Below are positions 42,802-51,126 of a DNA stretch of 64,000 nt, in pieces (positions within the stretch are counted from its first letter, which is position 1; each line of letters begins with the position of its first letter). Under the pieces are notes generated by a model, which saw only the letters and a program-made list of their open reading frames with translations, made no database searches and was not told the DNA's origin. Position numbers and translations under genes: made by a program. Source of the stretch: Virgisporangium aurantiacum. GTDB taxonomy: Bacteria > Actinomycetota > Actinomycetes > Mycobacteriales > Micromonosporaceae. The stretch covers positions 124,001-188,000 of the forward strand of contig NZ_BOPG01000048.1 of NCBI RefSeq assembly GCF_016863635.1. The letters run 5' to 3'.

Positions 42802-43392
42802 CTAAAGCTGGACCTCGCTGAGAAACGGCAGCCGGCGGTCGGGCTCGCAGACGATCGTGTGCGGCAACTCGAGCGTCGAGGCGAGGGCCTGCCATTCTTC
42901 GAGCGACATCCGCGTGCAGTGACTCGCGTCACCGTCGTACCGCCAGACGTCCAGCCGCCCGGTGTTGGCCTGGTGCAGCTGCCACCGCGACACCCGCGCG
43001 ATCTCGGGGAGCGCCCGTCGCGCGTAGCCGAGATCCATGTGTTCGAGGACGTCGAACGACACGGCGAGCGCGAACTGCCCGTCGGTGAACGGCAGGTCGT
43101 GCGCGCCGGCCCGGTGCAGGAACGGCCGCACGTCGGCGGGCGCCTCGGCGATCGCGTAGGGCGACCAGTCGGCGCCGTGCGCGTCGATGCCGCGGCGGCG
43201 CAGTTCGGTGACCAGATAGCCCTTGGCACAACCGATGTCGAGCACCGGGCCGTCGAGCGAGTACTCCCGCAGCAGCGCCGCGACGGCGTCGGCGTGGGCC
43301 TCGAACGGCGACGACTCGCCGTTGTACGAGCAGTAGTTGCTCTTGCCCGTCCCGTCGAAATAGGCGCGGTCGTAGAAGTCGGCGTGCATCAC
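42802..43392 (-). CDS. Class I SAM-dependent methyltransferase
   Basis: A 196-residue methyltransferase. The SAM motif is VLDIGCAKGYLVTEL, motif II DAHGADWSPYAI, and motif III/IV ALAVSFDVLEHMD. It is shorter than most small-molecule methyltransferases and has a Cys/Trp-rich C-terminus. The substrate is unknown; the N-terminal NYCSYNGE resembles that of glycan or secondary-metabolite methyltransferases. GTG at 43392 or ATG at 43389 may be used. It sits between the HTH protein and the lectin, and the three may be cotranscribed. Confidence 0.8.
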   Translation of the reverse strand: MMHADFYDRAYFDGTGKSNYCSYNGESSPFEAHADAVAALLREYSLDGPVLDIGCAKGYLVTELRRRGIDAHGADWSPYAIAEAPADVRPFLHRAGAHDLPFTDGQFALAVSFDVLEHMDLGYARRALPEIARVSRWQLHQANTGRLDVWRYDGDASHCTRMSLEEWQALASTLELPHTIVCEPDRRLPFLSEVQL

Positions 43393-43428
43393 CGTGGTGC
43401 CCCGATTCCTTGGTTGGAAGTGTCGTGA

Positions 43429-44793
43429 TCAGGTGTTGGCGGTCCGCCAGAGGCGGCCGAGGATTCCGTCGCTGGTGGCCAGGGCGGGGCCGTCGTGGGT
43501 GACGTGCAGCCACTCGGCGGCCTTGAACGCGATCTCGACGTACGCGTCGAAGATCAGGTCGATCTCGTCCGGCTTGCCGGAGCCGATCGGAAGGTCCGGA
43601 ACGTCGACGATGAGATAGCTACCGGCGGAGCGGTTCGGTTCCACGGTTCTGCGCACCAGGTTCTGCGCGGCCTCCACCAGGTCGACGTCGGGATCGCCGC
43701 GCTCCGCGAACTCGCCCGTGACGTGCTCGATCAGGCTGTCGGGCGCCCGCAGCAGCACCACGAGGGGCAGCTCCGGCCCGAGTTGGCGGAACGTCTGGAG
43801 GATCGGCTTCGGGTCGAGGTAGGACCACACCGTCTGGCGGGCGATGCCGAGCGGGTCCTCCATGAGCCGGCGGGCGGCGGCCACCTCGGCGCGCTCCACC
43901 ACCTCGGTCGACGTGTCGGGCGCCAGCTCGAACTGCTCGGCGGCCAGCGCCTTCACGTCCTGGTAGGCCCAGTCGAGCAGGTCGGCGAGCAGCGCACCGA
44001 CCTCCTGGCTGCCGGCGTGCGGGATGCCGACCACCACGATGCTCGGCGGCACCAGCAGGTTCGGGCGCAGGCCGCGTGGCCGGCTCGCGCACAGCGAGGG
44101 CACGCTCATCACCAGGTCGGGCCGGCGGGCCCAGTGCGCGCCGGTCGCGGGCCCGGGTTCGAGCCAATGAGCGGATGTGCGCAGCATGGTGTCGAAGACG
44201 GCGAGTTCGATGCGACGCCGGTCCGCCTGGGTGACCGTCGGGTCGTCGGGCATGCCGCGGGAGCCGGAGACGGCGTCGACCGGATGCGCACCGACCCGCA
44301 CCGCGTACCGGGTGGGGTACTTCTGGCCGCGCATGCTGTTCCGCACCGTGGCGCCCCACTCGCGGCTGTTCTCCAGCAGCGCGCCGGCGACCATGGTGCC
44401 GCCCCGGATGCCGACGGCCTTGGTGGCGCCGCGCAGCCAGCGCCGGGCCTCGCCGATCGCCTCGTTCAGCTTCTCGGTGGCCTCCAGCCGCATCGGCGCG
44501 CCGGACATCTCCGGCGGCAGCCACTCCAGCAGCGAGAGCAGGTGGGTGTGGCTGCGGCCGATCACCCGGGCGAGGTCGCGCATGACCCGCGGGGACGGCT
44601 CGACGTCCTGGTGCAACCAGGCCTGGAGGCGGCCCGGCGAGATACCGATCTCGCGGGCCGCGGCGTTGATCGACAGCCGACGTTCGGCGAGCGCCTGGAT
44701 CACCTCATGGGCCCACCGTTGGCGAGCCTCGTGTGCGGCGCCGCGTGACTCTTCACCCGGACGCTTCGACTGGGCGTCGTCGTTCGTCATCAC
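43429..44793 (-). CDS. Helix-turn-helix protein fused to a sulfotransferase/P-loop-like domain
   Basis: A 454-residue protein. Residues about 25-95 form an XRE-type helix-turn-helix (RLSINAAAREIGISPGRLQAWL). A region of about 170 residues of unclear fold follows, then a P-loop-like fold that starts VVVGIPHAGSQEVGALLADLL and continues to LPLVVLLRAPDSLIEHV. The glycine-rich loop lacks the Lys of a Walker A motif, so the fold resembles 5'-phosphosulfate-binding sulfotransferases more than an NTPase, but this is an inference from pattern. Such a combination suggests a DNA-bound enzyme or a ligand-sensing regulator. I cannot assign a named family. Confidence 0.6.
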   Translation of the reverse strand: MMTNDDAQSKRPGEESRGAAHEARQRWAHEVIQALAERRLSINAAAREIGISPGRLQAWLHQDVEPSPRVMRDLARVIGRSHTHLLSLLEWLPPEMSGAPMRLEATEKLNEAIGEARRWLRGATKAVGIRGGTMVAGALLENSREWGATVRNSMRGQKYPTRYAVRVGAHPVDAVSGSRGMPDDPTVTQADRRRIELAVFDTMLRTSAHWLEPGPATGAHWARRPDLVMSVPSLCASRPRGLRPNLLVPPSIVVVGIPHAGSQEVGALLADLLDWAYQDVKALAAEQFELAPDTSTEVVERAEVAAARRLMEDPLGIARQTVWSYLDPKPILQTFRQLGPELPLVVLLRAPDSLIEHVTGEFAERGDPDVDLVEAAQNLVRRTVEPNRSAGSYLIVDVPDLPIGSGKPDEIDLIFDAYVEIAFKAAEWLHVTHDGPALATSDGILGRLWRTANT

Positions 44794-44929
44794 CAGGCCC
44801 GACCTGTTGCGCTGTCCTGTGTTTCCCCCGTGTTGTCGCTGCAGCGTAGACGAACTTTACAAAAACTTGAAGTTCCGCGCGCCGCTCCCAGGTACCCAAC
44901 TGAGAATCTCATGTGATCACTGAAAAGTG

Positions 44930-44959
44930 TTGCGCGTGGATAGTGAGCCGGGTCATACT
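44930..44959 (+). promoter_or_regulatory. Candidate promoter for the DUF6232-like gene
   Basis: TTGCGC (44930-44935) and CATACT (44954-44959) are separated by 18 bases in a lower-GC region, giving a plausible sigma-70 promoter 68 bases upstream of the ATG at 45027. Only sequence similarity supports it. Confidence 0.3.
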
Positions 44960-45026
44960 ACTGACGGGACATCGCAAACAGCGAACGTTCCATCCGCCAG
45001 GTAGCTGGCGAAGGGCGGTGAGAAGA

Positions 45027-45443
45027 ATGTTGACCTTCTACAACCACCGTGGAGTGCGGATCACCGATTCGTACGTCAGCGTTGACGGGCGCCGTTACTC
45101 GGTCCGCGATCTGCAAGGGGTCCGCACAACTCGCGGGCCGTTCAACCGGATGGTGGTGCGCGCGCTGGGAGGCGGAGTCTCCCTGATCGCGATGGCCATC
45201 CTGATGGGTGCGGTCATGCCGGTGGCGATGACCGCCGCGTTCGGGCTCGCCGGCCTGCTGGCGGTCGGCTCGGCATTCGTGCTCAGCCGTACGCACCCGC
45301 GCGAGTTGATGCTGTGGGCGAACTTCCGCGGCATGGAGCTGATGCTCATCAAGACCCGCGACTCGATCGAAGTTGGAAAGCTCACCCGAGCGCTGCGGCG
45401 GGCGCTCGAGCGAGACGCGCGCTATTCGGCGCTGAGCTACTAG
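45027..45443 (+). CDS. Small membrane protein, DUF6232-like
   Basis: A 138-residue protein with an N-terminal soluble part (YNHRGVRITDSYVSVDGRRYSV) resembling DUF6232 proteins, two adjacent transmembrane helices near residues 50-90 (LIAMAILMGAVMPVAMTAAF and LAGLLAVGSAFVLS), then a basic C-terminal tail. Function unknown. ATG at 45027 is preceded by GGTGAGAAGA. It is convergent with the acyl-CoA dehydrogenase gene across a strong hairpin. Confidence 0.72.
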   Translation: MLTFYNHRGVRITDSYVSVDGRRYSVRDLQGVRTTRGPFNRMVVRALGGGVSLIAMAILMGAVMPVAMTAAFGLAGLLAVGSAFVLSRTHPRELMLWANFRGMELMLIKTRDSIEVGKLTRALRRALERDARYSALSY

Positions 45444-45500
45444 CCCGGTCTCCCCGCAGGCCGGGCGCACCGGCCTCGCGAGAGGAACCCGATCGGGGGT

Positions 45501-45534
45501 ACTCGTGTCCGGGCAACGACGCCCGGGCACGAGT
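45501..45534. terminator. Long hairpin terminator between convergent genes
   Basis: ACTCGTGTCCGGGC (45501-45514) pairs with GCCCGGGCACGAGT (45521-45534) over 14 positions with a single G-U pair and a 6-base loop. It lies between the stops at 45443 and 45554, so it can terminate transcription in both directions. Confidence 0.75.
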
Positions 45535-45553
45535 GAGGCTCCCGACAAGGCTT

Positions 45554-46762
45554 CTAGCGCACCTGAACTCCCGAGATCGCGCGCGACACCACCAGCCGCT
45601 GGATCTCGCTCGTCCCCTCGAAGATCGTGTAGATCTTCGCGTCGCGGTACCACCGTTCCACCGGGTGCTCCCGCAGGAAGCCGGCTCCGCCGAGCAGCTG
45701 CACCGCCCGTTCGGTCACCATCACCGCGACCTCGCCGGCCTTGAGTTTGCTCATCGAGCCCTCGCCGGCCTCGAACTTCCGCTCGTTGCGGCCCATCCAG
45801 GCGGCCCGCCAGACCAGGAGCCGCGCGGCGTCGATCTCCATCCGCATGTCGGCGAGCGTGAACGCGACGGCCTGGTTCTCGATGATCGGGCGACCGAACT
45901 GCACCCGCTGCTTCGCGTACTCCAGCGCGTACTCGTACGCCGCCCGGGCCAGCCCGATCGCCTGTGCACCGACCGCCGGCCGGGTCAGCTCGAACGTGCG
46001 CATCGCGGCCTGGCCCGTCGACCGGGTGCCTTCCCGCGCCCGCGCCAGCCGCTCGTCCAGTTTCTCCTTGCCGCCGAGCAGGCACGCACCGGGCACGCGC
46101 ACGTCGTCGAGGAAGACGTCGGCCGTGTGCGACGCGCGGAGGCCGAGCTTGCGCAGCTTGCGCGCCGCCGACAGGCCGGCCGTGCCGGGCGGGACCACGA
46201 ACGCGGCCTGGCCACGCGAGCCGAGGTCGGGCTCGACCGACGCCGTGACCACGTGGACGCCCGCGATGCCGCCGTTCGTGGCGTACGCCTTCTGGCCGCT
46301 GATGACCCACTCGTCGGTGGCCTCGTCGTAGCGGGCGCGGGTCTTCATCGCCGCGACGTCGGAGCCGGCCTCGGGCTCGGTGGAGCAGAACGCCGCCACC
46401 GTCGGATCGGCCGGGTCACCGAAGCACTGCGGCACCCACTCGGTGAGCTGTTCCGGCGTGCCGGCCGAGAAGATCGCGGCGACCGCGAGCGAGGTGCCCA
46501 TGATCGACAATCCGATGCCGCAGTCGCCCCAGAACAGCTCCTCGGTGGCGATGCACAGGGAGAGCCCGGTGGGGTCGGCATAGCAGTTGGCCAGGAAGTC
46601 GAACCCGTAGAGGCCGATCTTGGCCGCCTCCTGGATCACCGGCCACGGCGTCTCCTCGCGCTCGTCCCATTCGGACGCGGCCGGCCGGACGGTGTTGGCG
46701 GCGAAACCGTGCACCCAGTCGCGCAGTTCGGTCTGGTCGGGGGTCAGATCGATCGAGAACAT
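45554..46762 (-). CDS. Acyl-CoA dehydrogenase
   Basis: A 402-residue FAD-dependent dehydrogenase. N-terminal all-alpha domain (LTPDQTELRDWVHGFA), middle beta domain with CSTEPEAGSD and WVISGQKAYATNG, and C-terminal domain with YTIFEGTSEIQ, where Glu is the catalytic base. It is close to short- or medium-chain enzymes by length; exact substrate is unclear, and no beta-oxidation partners are nearby. Start ATG at 46762 is 3 bases after the stop of the SCP2 gene upstream, so the two are likely cotranscribed. Confidence 0.92.
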   Translation of the reverse strand: MFSIDLTPDQTELRDWVHGFAANTVRPAASEWDEREETPWPVIQEAAKIGLYGFDFLANCYADPTGLSLCIATEELFWGDCGIGLSIMGTSLAVAAIFSAGTPEQLTEWVPQCFGDPADPTVAAFCSTEPEAGSDVAAMKTRARYDEATDEWVISGQKAYATNGGIAGVHVVTASVEPDLGSRGQAAFVVPPGTAGLSAARKLRKLGLRASHTADVFLDDVRVPGACLLGGKEKLDERLARAREGTRSTGQAAMRTFELTRPAVGAQAIGLARAAYEYALEYAKQRVQFGRPIIENQAVAFTLADMRMEIDAARLLVWRAAWMGRNERKFEAGEGSMSKLKAGEVAVMVTERAVQLLGGAGFLREHPVERWYRDAKIYTIFEGTSEIQRLVVSRAISGVQVR

Positions 46763-46764
46763 GC

Positions 46765-47220
46765 CTACGCCTTCGGTACTTCGAACAGGTTGGGGATGTT
46801 CACGGCCAGCCCCATGTCGCCCTTGGCCTTCAACTTGCCGGTCATGAACATCAGTACGGGGTTGGCGTTACCCGAGACCACCTTCACGAAATCCAGCGGC
46901 CCCACGGTGATCCCCAGTCTCGGATGATCGGTGCTCGGCGCCGACGACGTCGAGCACACGCCGTCGGCGATGCGGATCTCGTACGTGTCGGACCCGTTCG
47001 GGCCGCCGGTGATCGTCCACTGGATCACGGCGTCGAGGCCGTCGGCCCGGGCCGGCCGGAACGACTCGGGCATCCGCGCGAAGATCCCGTCGAGGATCGC
47101 CGTGCGCTGGTGGCCGGCGAGGAGCGCGCGGATCTCGGACTCGGGGGTCGCCTTCACGAGGCGGGCGAACTCCGTCGGCGAGATGTCGGCGTAGTCGTCG
47201 ATGTTCGAGAAATCCCTCAC
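46765..47220 (-). CDS. SCP-2 sterol-binding-domain lipid carrier protein
   Basis: A 151-residue protein with the SCP-2 fold, shown by the C-terminal hydrophobic-lined segments (GPLDFVKVVSGNANPVLMF and LKAKGDMGLAVNIPNLFEV). SCP-2-like proteins carry acyl chains, sterols or polyketide substrates. GTG at 47220 gives the full domain. The link with an acyl-CoA dehydrogenase suggests handling of acyl substrates. It is 20 bases from the rhomboid gene, on the same strand. Confidence 0.83.
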   Translation of the reverse strand: MRDFSNIDDYADISPTEFARLVKATPESEIRALLAGHQRTAILDGIFARMPESFRPARADGLDAVIQWTITGGPNGSDTYEIRIADGVCSTSSAPSTDHPRLGITVGPLDFVKVVSGNANPVLMFMTGKLKAKGDMGLAVNIPNLFEVPKA

Positions 47221-47240
47221 GCCGGAACTGTATTCGCTGC

Positions 47241-48152
47241 TCAGGCGACCATGCCCACGACCACCAGCATGGCGAGGATCAGCCCGACGCCGACGACGGT
47301 GGCGGTCTGCACCGCCGTGCGGCCCTGCTGCGGCGCGTAGGCGAGGCCGGCGGCCACGATCGCGCCCGTGACGAGACCACCCAGGTGCCCGGCGATCGAG
47401 ATGTTCGGAATCGTGAACGTGAGCACGAGGTTGATCACGAGGATGGGCACGACGCTCGACGTGTCCCGCCGCAGTTTCTTCAGGATCACGAACAGCGCCG
47501 CGAACAGCCCGAAGATGGCACCGGACGCGCCGGCGCTGATCGATTCGGGCGAGAACAGGTAGCCGGCGATCGAGCCGCCGAGCCCGGAGAGCATGTAGAG
47601 CGCGACGAACCGCACCGGGCCGAGGGCGGCCTCGAGGTTGCGGCCGAGCATCCACAACGCCCACATGTTCAGCAGCAGGTGCAGGATGCCGTAGTGGACG
47701 AACATCGACGTGACCAGCCGGTACACCGCGCCGTCGTCGATGCCCGTGTACGTCTCCCCCACCTGTGTACCGGCCGGCACGGAGCCCGCGACGATGTCGT
47801 ACGTCGGCGCGAAACTGCCGAACATCATCTGCAGCTTGGTGACGCCGGTGAACAGGCCGCTGCCGACCACGGCCGGCGCACCGACGATCACGGCACCGAC
47901 CACCAGGCCCAGCACGTTCAGGGCGATGAGGGTGATGGTGGCGTACCCGGCGTAGCCGGCCCGGGTGGCGCCGAACGCGGTGCGCGGCTGGCGCTGCGTG
48001 CGCCGGCCGGCGCTGACGCACTCGGGACACTGGAAGCCGACGGCGGCCTCGGTCATGCAGTCGGGGCAGATCGGCCGTCCACACCGGGTGCAGCTGACGT
48101 AGGTCTCGCGGCCGGGGTGGCGGTAGCAAACCGGAACGGCGGGCGCGGTCAT
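47241..48152 (-). CDS. Rhomboid-family intramembrane serine protease with N-terminal zinc finger
   Basis: A 303-residue membrane protease. Residues 8-45 contain a Cys-rich B-box-like zinc finger (CYRHPGRE, CTRCGRPICPDC, CPEC). Seven or so transmembrane helices follow; the active site is GASGAIFG (Ser) with His in SIAGHLGGLV. Such proteins cleave transmembrane substrates; the substrate is unknown. The ATG at 48152 gives a proper N-terminus. The finger-rhomboid combination is common in actinobacteria. Confidence 0.93.
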   Translation of the reverse strand: MTAPAVPVCYRHPGRETYVSCTRCGRPICPDCMTEAAVGFQCPECVSAGRRTQRQPRTAFGATRAGYAGYATITLIALNVLGLVVGAVIVGAPAVVGSGLFTGVTKLQMMFGSFAPTYDIVAGSVPAGTQVGETYTGIDDGAVYRLVTSMFVHYGILHLLLNMWALWMLGRNLEAALGPVRFVALYMLSGLGGSIAGYLFSPESISAGASGAIFGLFAALFVILKKLRRDTSSVVPILVINLVLTFTIPNISIAGHLGGLVTGAIVAAGLAYAPQQGRTAVQTATVVGVGLILAMLVVVGMVA

Positions 48153-48226
48153 GCACTGAAGCGTACCGACCTGCCCGCCGTTCGCGGATTGCCCTTTCGC
48201 CGACCTTTCGGTCGGCGCCGATCTTG

Positions 48227-48742
48227 CTAGCGCTCGATGTCGACGCGCTCGATCACGATGTCTTCGATCGGCTTGTCGCCGGGGCCGGTCTTGGCCTGGC
48301 CGATCGCGTCGACGACCCGCTTGGAGTCGGCGTCGACGACCGTGCCGAAGATCGTGTGCTTGCCGTTCAGCCAGGTGGTCGGCCCGAACGTGATGAACCA
48401 CTGCCCGCCGTTGGTGACCGGGCGGCCGGTGTTGGCCATGCCGAGCAGGTACGGCCGGTCGAACTGCAGGTCGGGGTGGATCTCGTCGGCGAACGTGTAG
48501 CCGGGGCCGCCGCGGCCGGTGCCGGTCGGGTCGCCGGTCTGGGCCATGAAGCCCTCGATCACCCGGTGGAAGGTCACCCCGTTGTAGTACGGCCCGGAGC
48601 CCTTCGTGTCGGTGCGCGGGTCGGTGTACTCCTGGGTGCCTTCGGCCAGCCCGATGAAGTTCCGGACCGTCTTCGGCGCGTGGTTGTCGAACAGTTCAAC
48701 CCGGATCGGTCCGAGCGTCGTGTGCAGGGTCGCGAAAGTCAC
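48227..48742 (-). CDS. Cyclophilin-type peptidylprolyl isomerase
   Basis: A 171-residue cyclophilin, speeding cis-trans isomerization at proline. Diagnostic motifs are YYNGVTFHRVIEGFMAQTGD, GRGGPGYTFADE and GQWFITFGPTTWLNGKHTIFG (cited in part), with all active-site positions conserved. It lacks a signal peptide, so it is cytosolic and resembles PpiA-type actinobacterial proteins. GTG at 48742 was chosen because it starts directly before the first strand (TFATLHTTLGPI). It follows the promoter region in 48743-48830. Confidence 0.94.
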   Translation of the reverse strand: MTFATLHTTLGPIRVELFDNHAPKTVRNFIGLAEGTQEYTDPRTDTKGSGPYYNGVTFHRVIEGFMAQTGDPTGTGRGGPGYTFADEIHPDLQFDRPYLLGMANTGRPVTNGGQWFITFGPTTWLNGKHTIFGTVVDADSKRVVDAIGQAKTGPGDKPIEDIVIERVDIER

Positions 48743-48974
48743 CGAGGGTTCCCTCTCCTTCTCGTCTTCCGCAGACCACCGTAACCGAACGCGTTCGGCG
48801 TCCCGGCCGCCGGGCGGGTGAGCGGGTTTCATGTGATCCGCCGTTTGGCCGACGACCAACCGGATGAAGGGGCAATATGACGCGTAGCGGACAGCACGGT
48901 ACGCAGGCCCGCTACCGGGGTATGAGCAGGAGTGGCGTCCAACCAGAGGCCGCCGTTCAACGGAGGTGGATCAG

Positions 48975-49628
48975 ATGTTTCGACGGCGTCAGGCAAAGAC
49001 GCACCGCATCCAGATGCGGGAGGAGCTCGGTCAGAGCTTCGACCATTTCCGGCAAGCGGCAAGTCATGCAGCCAGTGGCACCGCCAATCTCATCGGGCCA
49101 CGTTACGAGTCAGCCAGGAAGTCCGTGAAGAAGTCGGCCGGCCCGTCCGTGCGCAAGGCGAACCGGGCCACGGCAGCCGCCGTGCTGCCGCTCGCGATCG
49201 CCGTCGGCCGGAACGCCCGCAAGGGCAAGGCGAAGGTGATGCGTGAGCAGCAGAGCACGCGTCGCTGGCCGATGGTGCTCGGTGGCCTGCTCGCCGCTGG
49301 CGCGGCGGTCGGTGCCGCGGGTGCGGTGATCGCCCGCCGGCGCGCCAACCGCGATCAGTGGGAGGAGTACGGCAGCACCCGGGAGACCGGTAACAGCCGT
49401 ACCGACTCGATGATCGAGACCGCCAAGTCGACCCTCGACTCCGGGCGGGAAAAGGTGCAGTCGCTGGCCGAGTCGGCCAAGGAGCGGGCCGCGGAGATGA
49501 CGAACTCGTCGTCGCGCAACCCGTCGTCCTCTTCGTCGGCTTCGCCCTCGTCGCCGTCGCCGGAGTTCGGCTCCCGTGACGACCTCTACGGCAAGGCCGG
49601 CACCGGCTCGAACAGCAGCCGGCCGTAA
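48975..49628 (+). CDS. Hypothetical protein with one membrane helix and disordered tail
   Basis: A 217-residue protein: a basic N-terminal half (MFRRRQAKTHRI...), a Gly/Ala-rich hydrophobic segment near residues 100-122 (VLGGLLAAGAAVGAAGAVIA), then a Glu/Lys region that could form a helix and a Ser-rich C-terminal tail. It resembles YtxH-like stress proteins in layout only, so no function is claimed. ATG at 48975 follows GGAGG by 8 bases; the GTG at 48966 is less likely. Confidence 0.65.
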   Translation: MFRRRQAKTHRIQMREELGQSFDHFRQAASHAASGTANLIGPRYESARKSVKKSAGPSVRKANRATAAAVLPLAIAVGRNARKGKAKVMREQQSTRRWPMVLGGLLAAGAAVGAAGAVIARRRANRDQWEEYGSTRETGNSRTDSMIETAKSTLDSGREKVQSLAESAKERAAEMTNSSSRNPSSSSSASPSSPSPEFGSRDDLYGKAGTGSNSSRP

Positions 49629-49708
49629 CGGATCGAACGCTGTGATCCCGGGATCTCCGGCTGGAGGTCCCGGGATCGGCGCGTCTGCCGACAACCAGCC
49701 GCGTCTGT

Positions 49709-50851
49709 CTACAACCAGCCCGAGCGGCGGAAGCCGCGGTACATCACGGCCGTGACGATCAGCAGGATCGCCCACACGGCCGGATAGCCGAACCGCCAGT
49801 CGAGCTCCGGCATGTACTTGAAGTTCATCCCGTAGATGCCGGCCAGCGCCGTCCACACGGCGGCGATACCGGCCCAGGCCGCGATCTTGCGCATGTCGTT
49901 GTTCTGGTCGACGGTGACCTGCGCCAGCCGCGCCTGCAGCACCGAGTTCAGCAGGTCGTCGAAGTAGAGCACCTGCTCGCTTGCCCGGTTCAGGTGGTCG
50001 TGCACGTCGCGGAAGTAGCGGCGGATCTCCTTCGGCAGGTCGACCACCTCGCGATGGACCAGGCCGCTCAGCGGCCGCTGCAACGGCAGCACGGCCCGCT
50101 TGAACTCCATCAGTTCCCGCTTGAGCTGGTAGATCCGCTGGATCCGGCCGCTGCGGTGGCGACCCGTGCGGGCCTCGGTGGCGAAGACGACCTCCTCGAT
50201 GACGTCGATGTCGTCCTCGATCGAGTCGACGACGTCGAGGTAGACGTCGACCACCAGGTCGTAGACGGCGTACGCCACCGCCCACGGCCCCTGCCGGAGC
50301 AGTTCCGCCCGCTGGTCGAGCTGGCTGCGGATGCGGCCGAGGTTGCACGCGTCGCCGTGCCGCACCGTGATGATGAAGTGCTCGCCGATGAACATCATCA
50401 TGTCGCCGGTCTCGACGATCTCGCTGCTGGCCGTGAGCTCCTCGTGCTCCACGTAGCGCGCCGTACGCATGGTGCAGAACGTCATGTCGGCGTACCGCTC
50501 GACCTTCGGCCGCTGCCCACGCGTCACCGCGTCTTCGACCGCGAGCTCGTGAAGGCCGAACGTCTCCGCGACGTGCCCGAGTTGCCCGGCGACGGGCTCC
50601 TTGAGCCCCAGCCACACGAACCCGTTGCCGTGCTCCCGCGCGACGCGCAGTGCCTCGGTGTAGTTCAGCCGCTCGGGCCGGCGCACCCCGTCGAGGTAGA
50701 GACCGCACTCGACGATCGCGTCGTTTTCCGACACTTCGGGCGGCTGGGTCTCATCCGTGGGGGCGGGCGGGGCCCCGAGCATTCGGCTCATCACCCGAAC
50801 CGGGGCTTTGAAGGCCCGCGGAATCGCACGTTCGACAGGCAGCTCAGCCAT
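49709..50851 (-). CDS. corA: CorA-like magnesium/cobalt transporter
   Basis: A 380-residue CorA-family channel: a large cytosolic N-terminal domain, a long stalk helix and two C-terminal transmembrane helices with the selectivity motif YGMNF between them (AGIYGMNFKYMPE), then a basic C-terminus. It imports Mg2+ and can pass Co2+ or Ni2+. The start ATG at 50851 has in-frame sequence upstream but no better start. An imperfect 20-bp hairpin 93 bases upstream separates it from the aminotransferase. Confidence 0.93.
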   Translation of the reverse strand: MAELPVERAIPRAFKAPVRVMSRMLGAPPAPTDETQPPEVSENDAIVECGLYLDGVRRPERLNYTEALRVAREHGNGFVWLGLKEPVAGQLGHVAETFGLHELAVEDAVTRGQRPKVERYADMTFCTMRTARYVEHEELTASSEIVETGDMMMFIGEHFIITVRHGDACNLGRIRSQLDQRAELLRQGPWAVAYAVYDLVVDVYLDVVDSIEDDIDVIEEVVFATEARTGRHRSGRIQRIYQLKRELMEFKRAVLPLQRPLSGLVHREVVDLPKEIRRYFRDVHDHLNRASEQVLYFDDLLNSVLQARLAQVTVDQNNDMRKIAAWAGIAAVWTALAGIYGMNFKYMPELDWRFGYPAVWAILLIVTAVMYRGFRRSGWL

Positions 50852-50943
50852 GCCAACCCTCCCCTCACCCGAACCGCACCCGGACGCGGGCGCCCGTCGA
50901 GGCTACGCCGCGTGGTTGACGACCGGATGAACGGAGCCGCATA

Positions 50944-51002
50944 CGAGTACCGGGCGGGTCGCCGCTGGGTGGGTGGTGTTCGGGCGACCCACCCGGTACT
51001 CG
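50944..51002. terminator. Long hairpin between aminotransferase and corA
   Basis: The 20-base arm at 50944-50963 and its partner at 50983-51002 pair with only one mismatch (C55 with A91), making a very stable hairpin with a 19-base loop. It lies downstream of the aminotransferase and upstream of corA on the minus strand, so it is most likely the terminator of the former. Confidence 0.7.
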
Positions 51003-51126
51003 GGGGCGGGAGGTGATGTCGACGCATTCCGGCCGCCTGGGCCGGTTTGCTGCCTCGCAGCTTGATCTACCCGGCAGCGGGGCGGAATAGGTTCGACATC
51101 ACATTTCAGTTTCGGTTACCGGCAGG

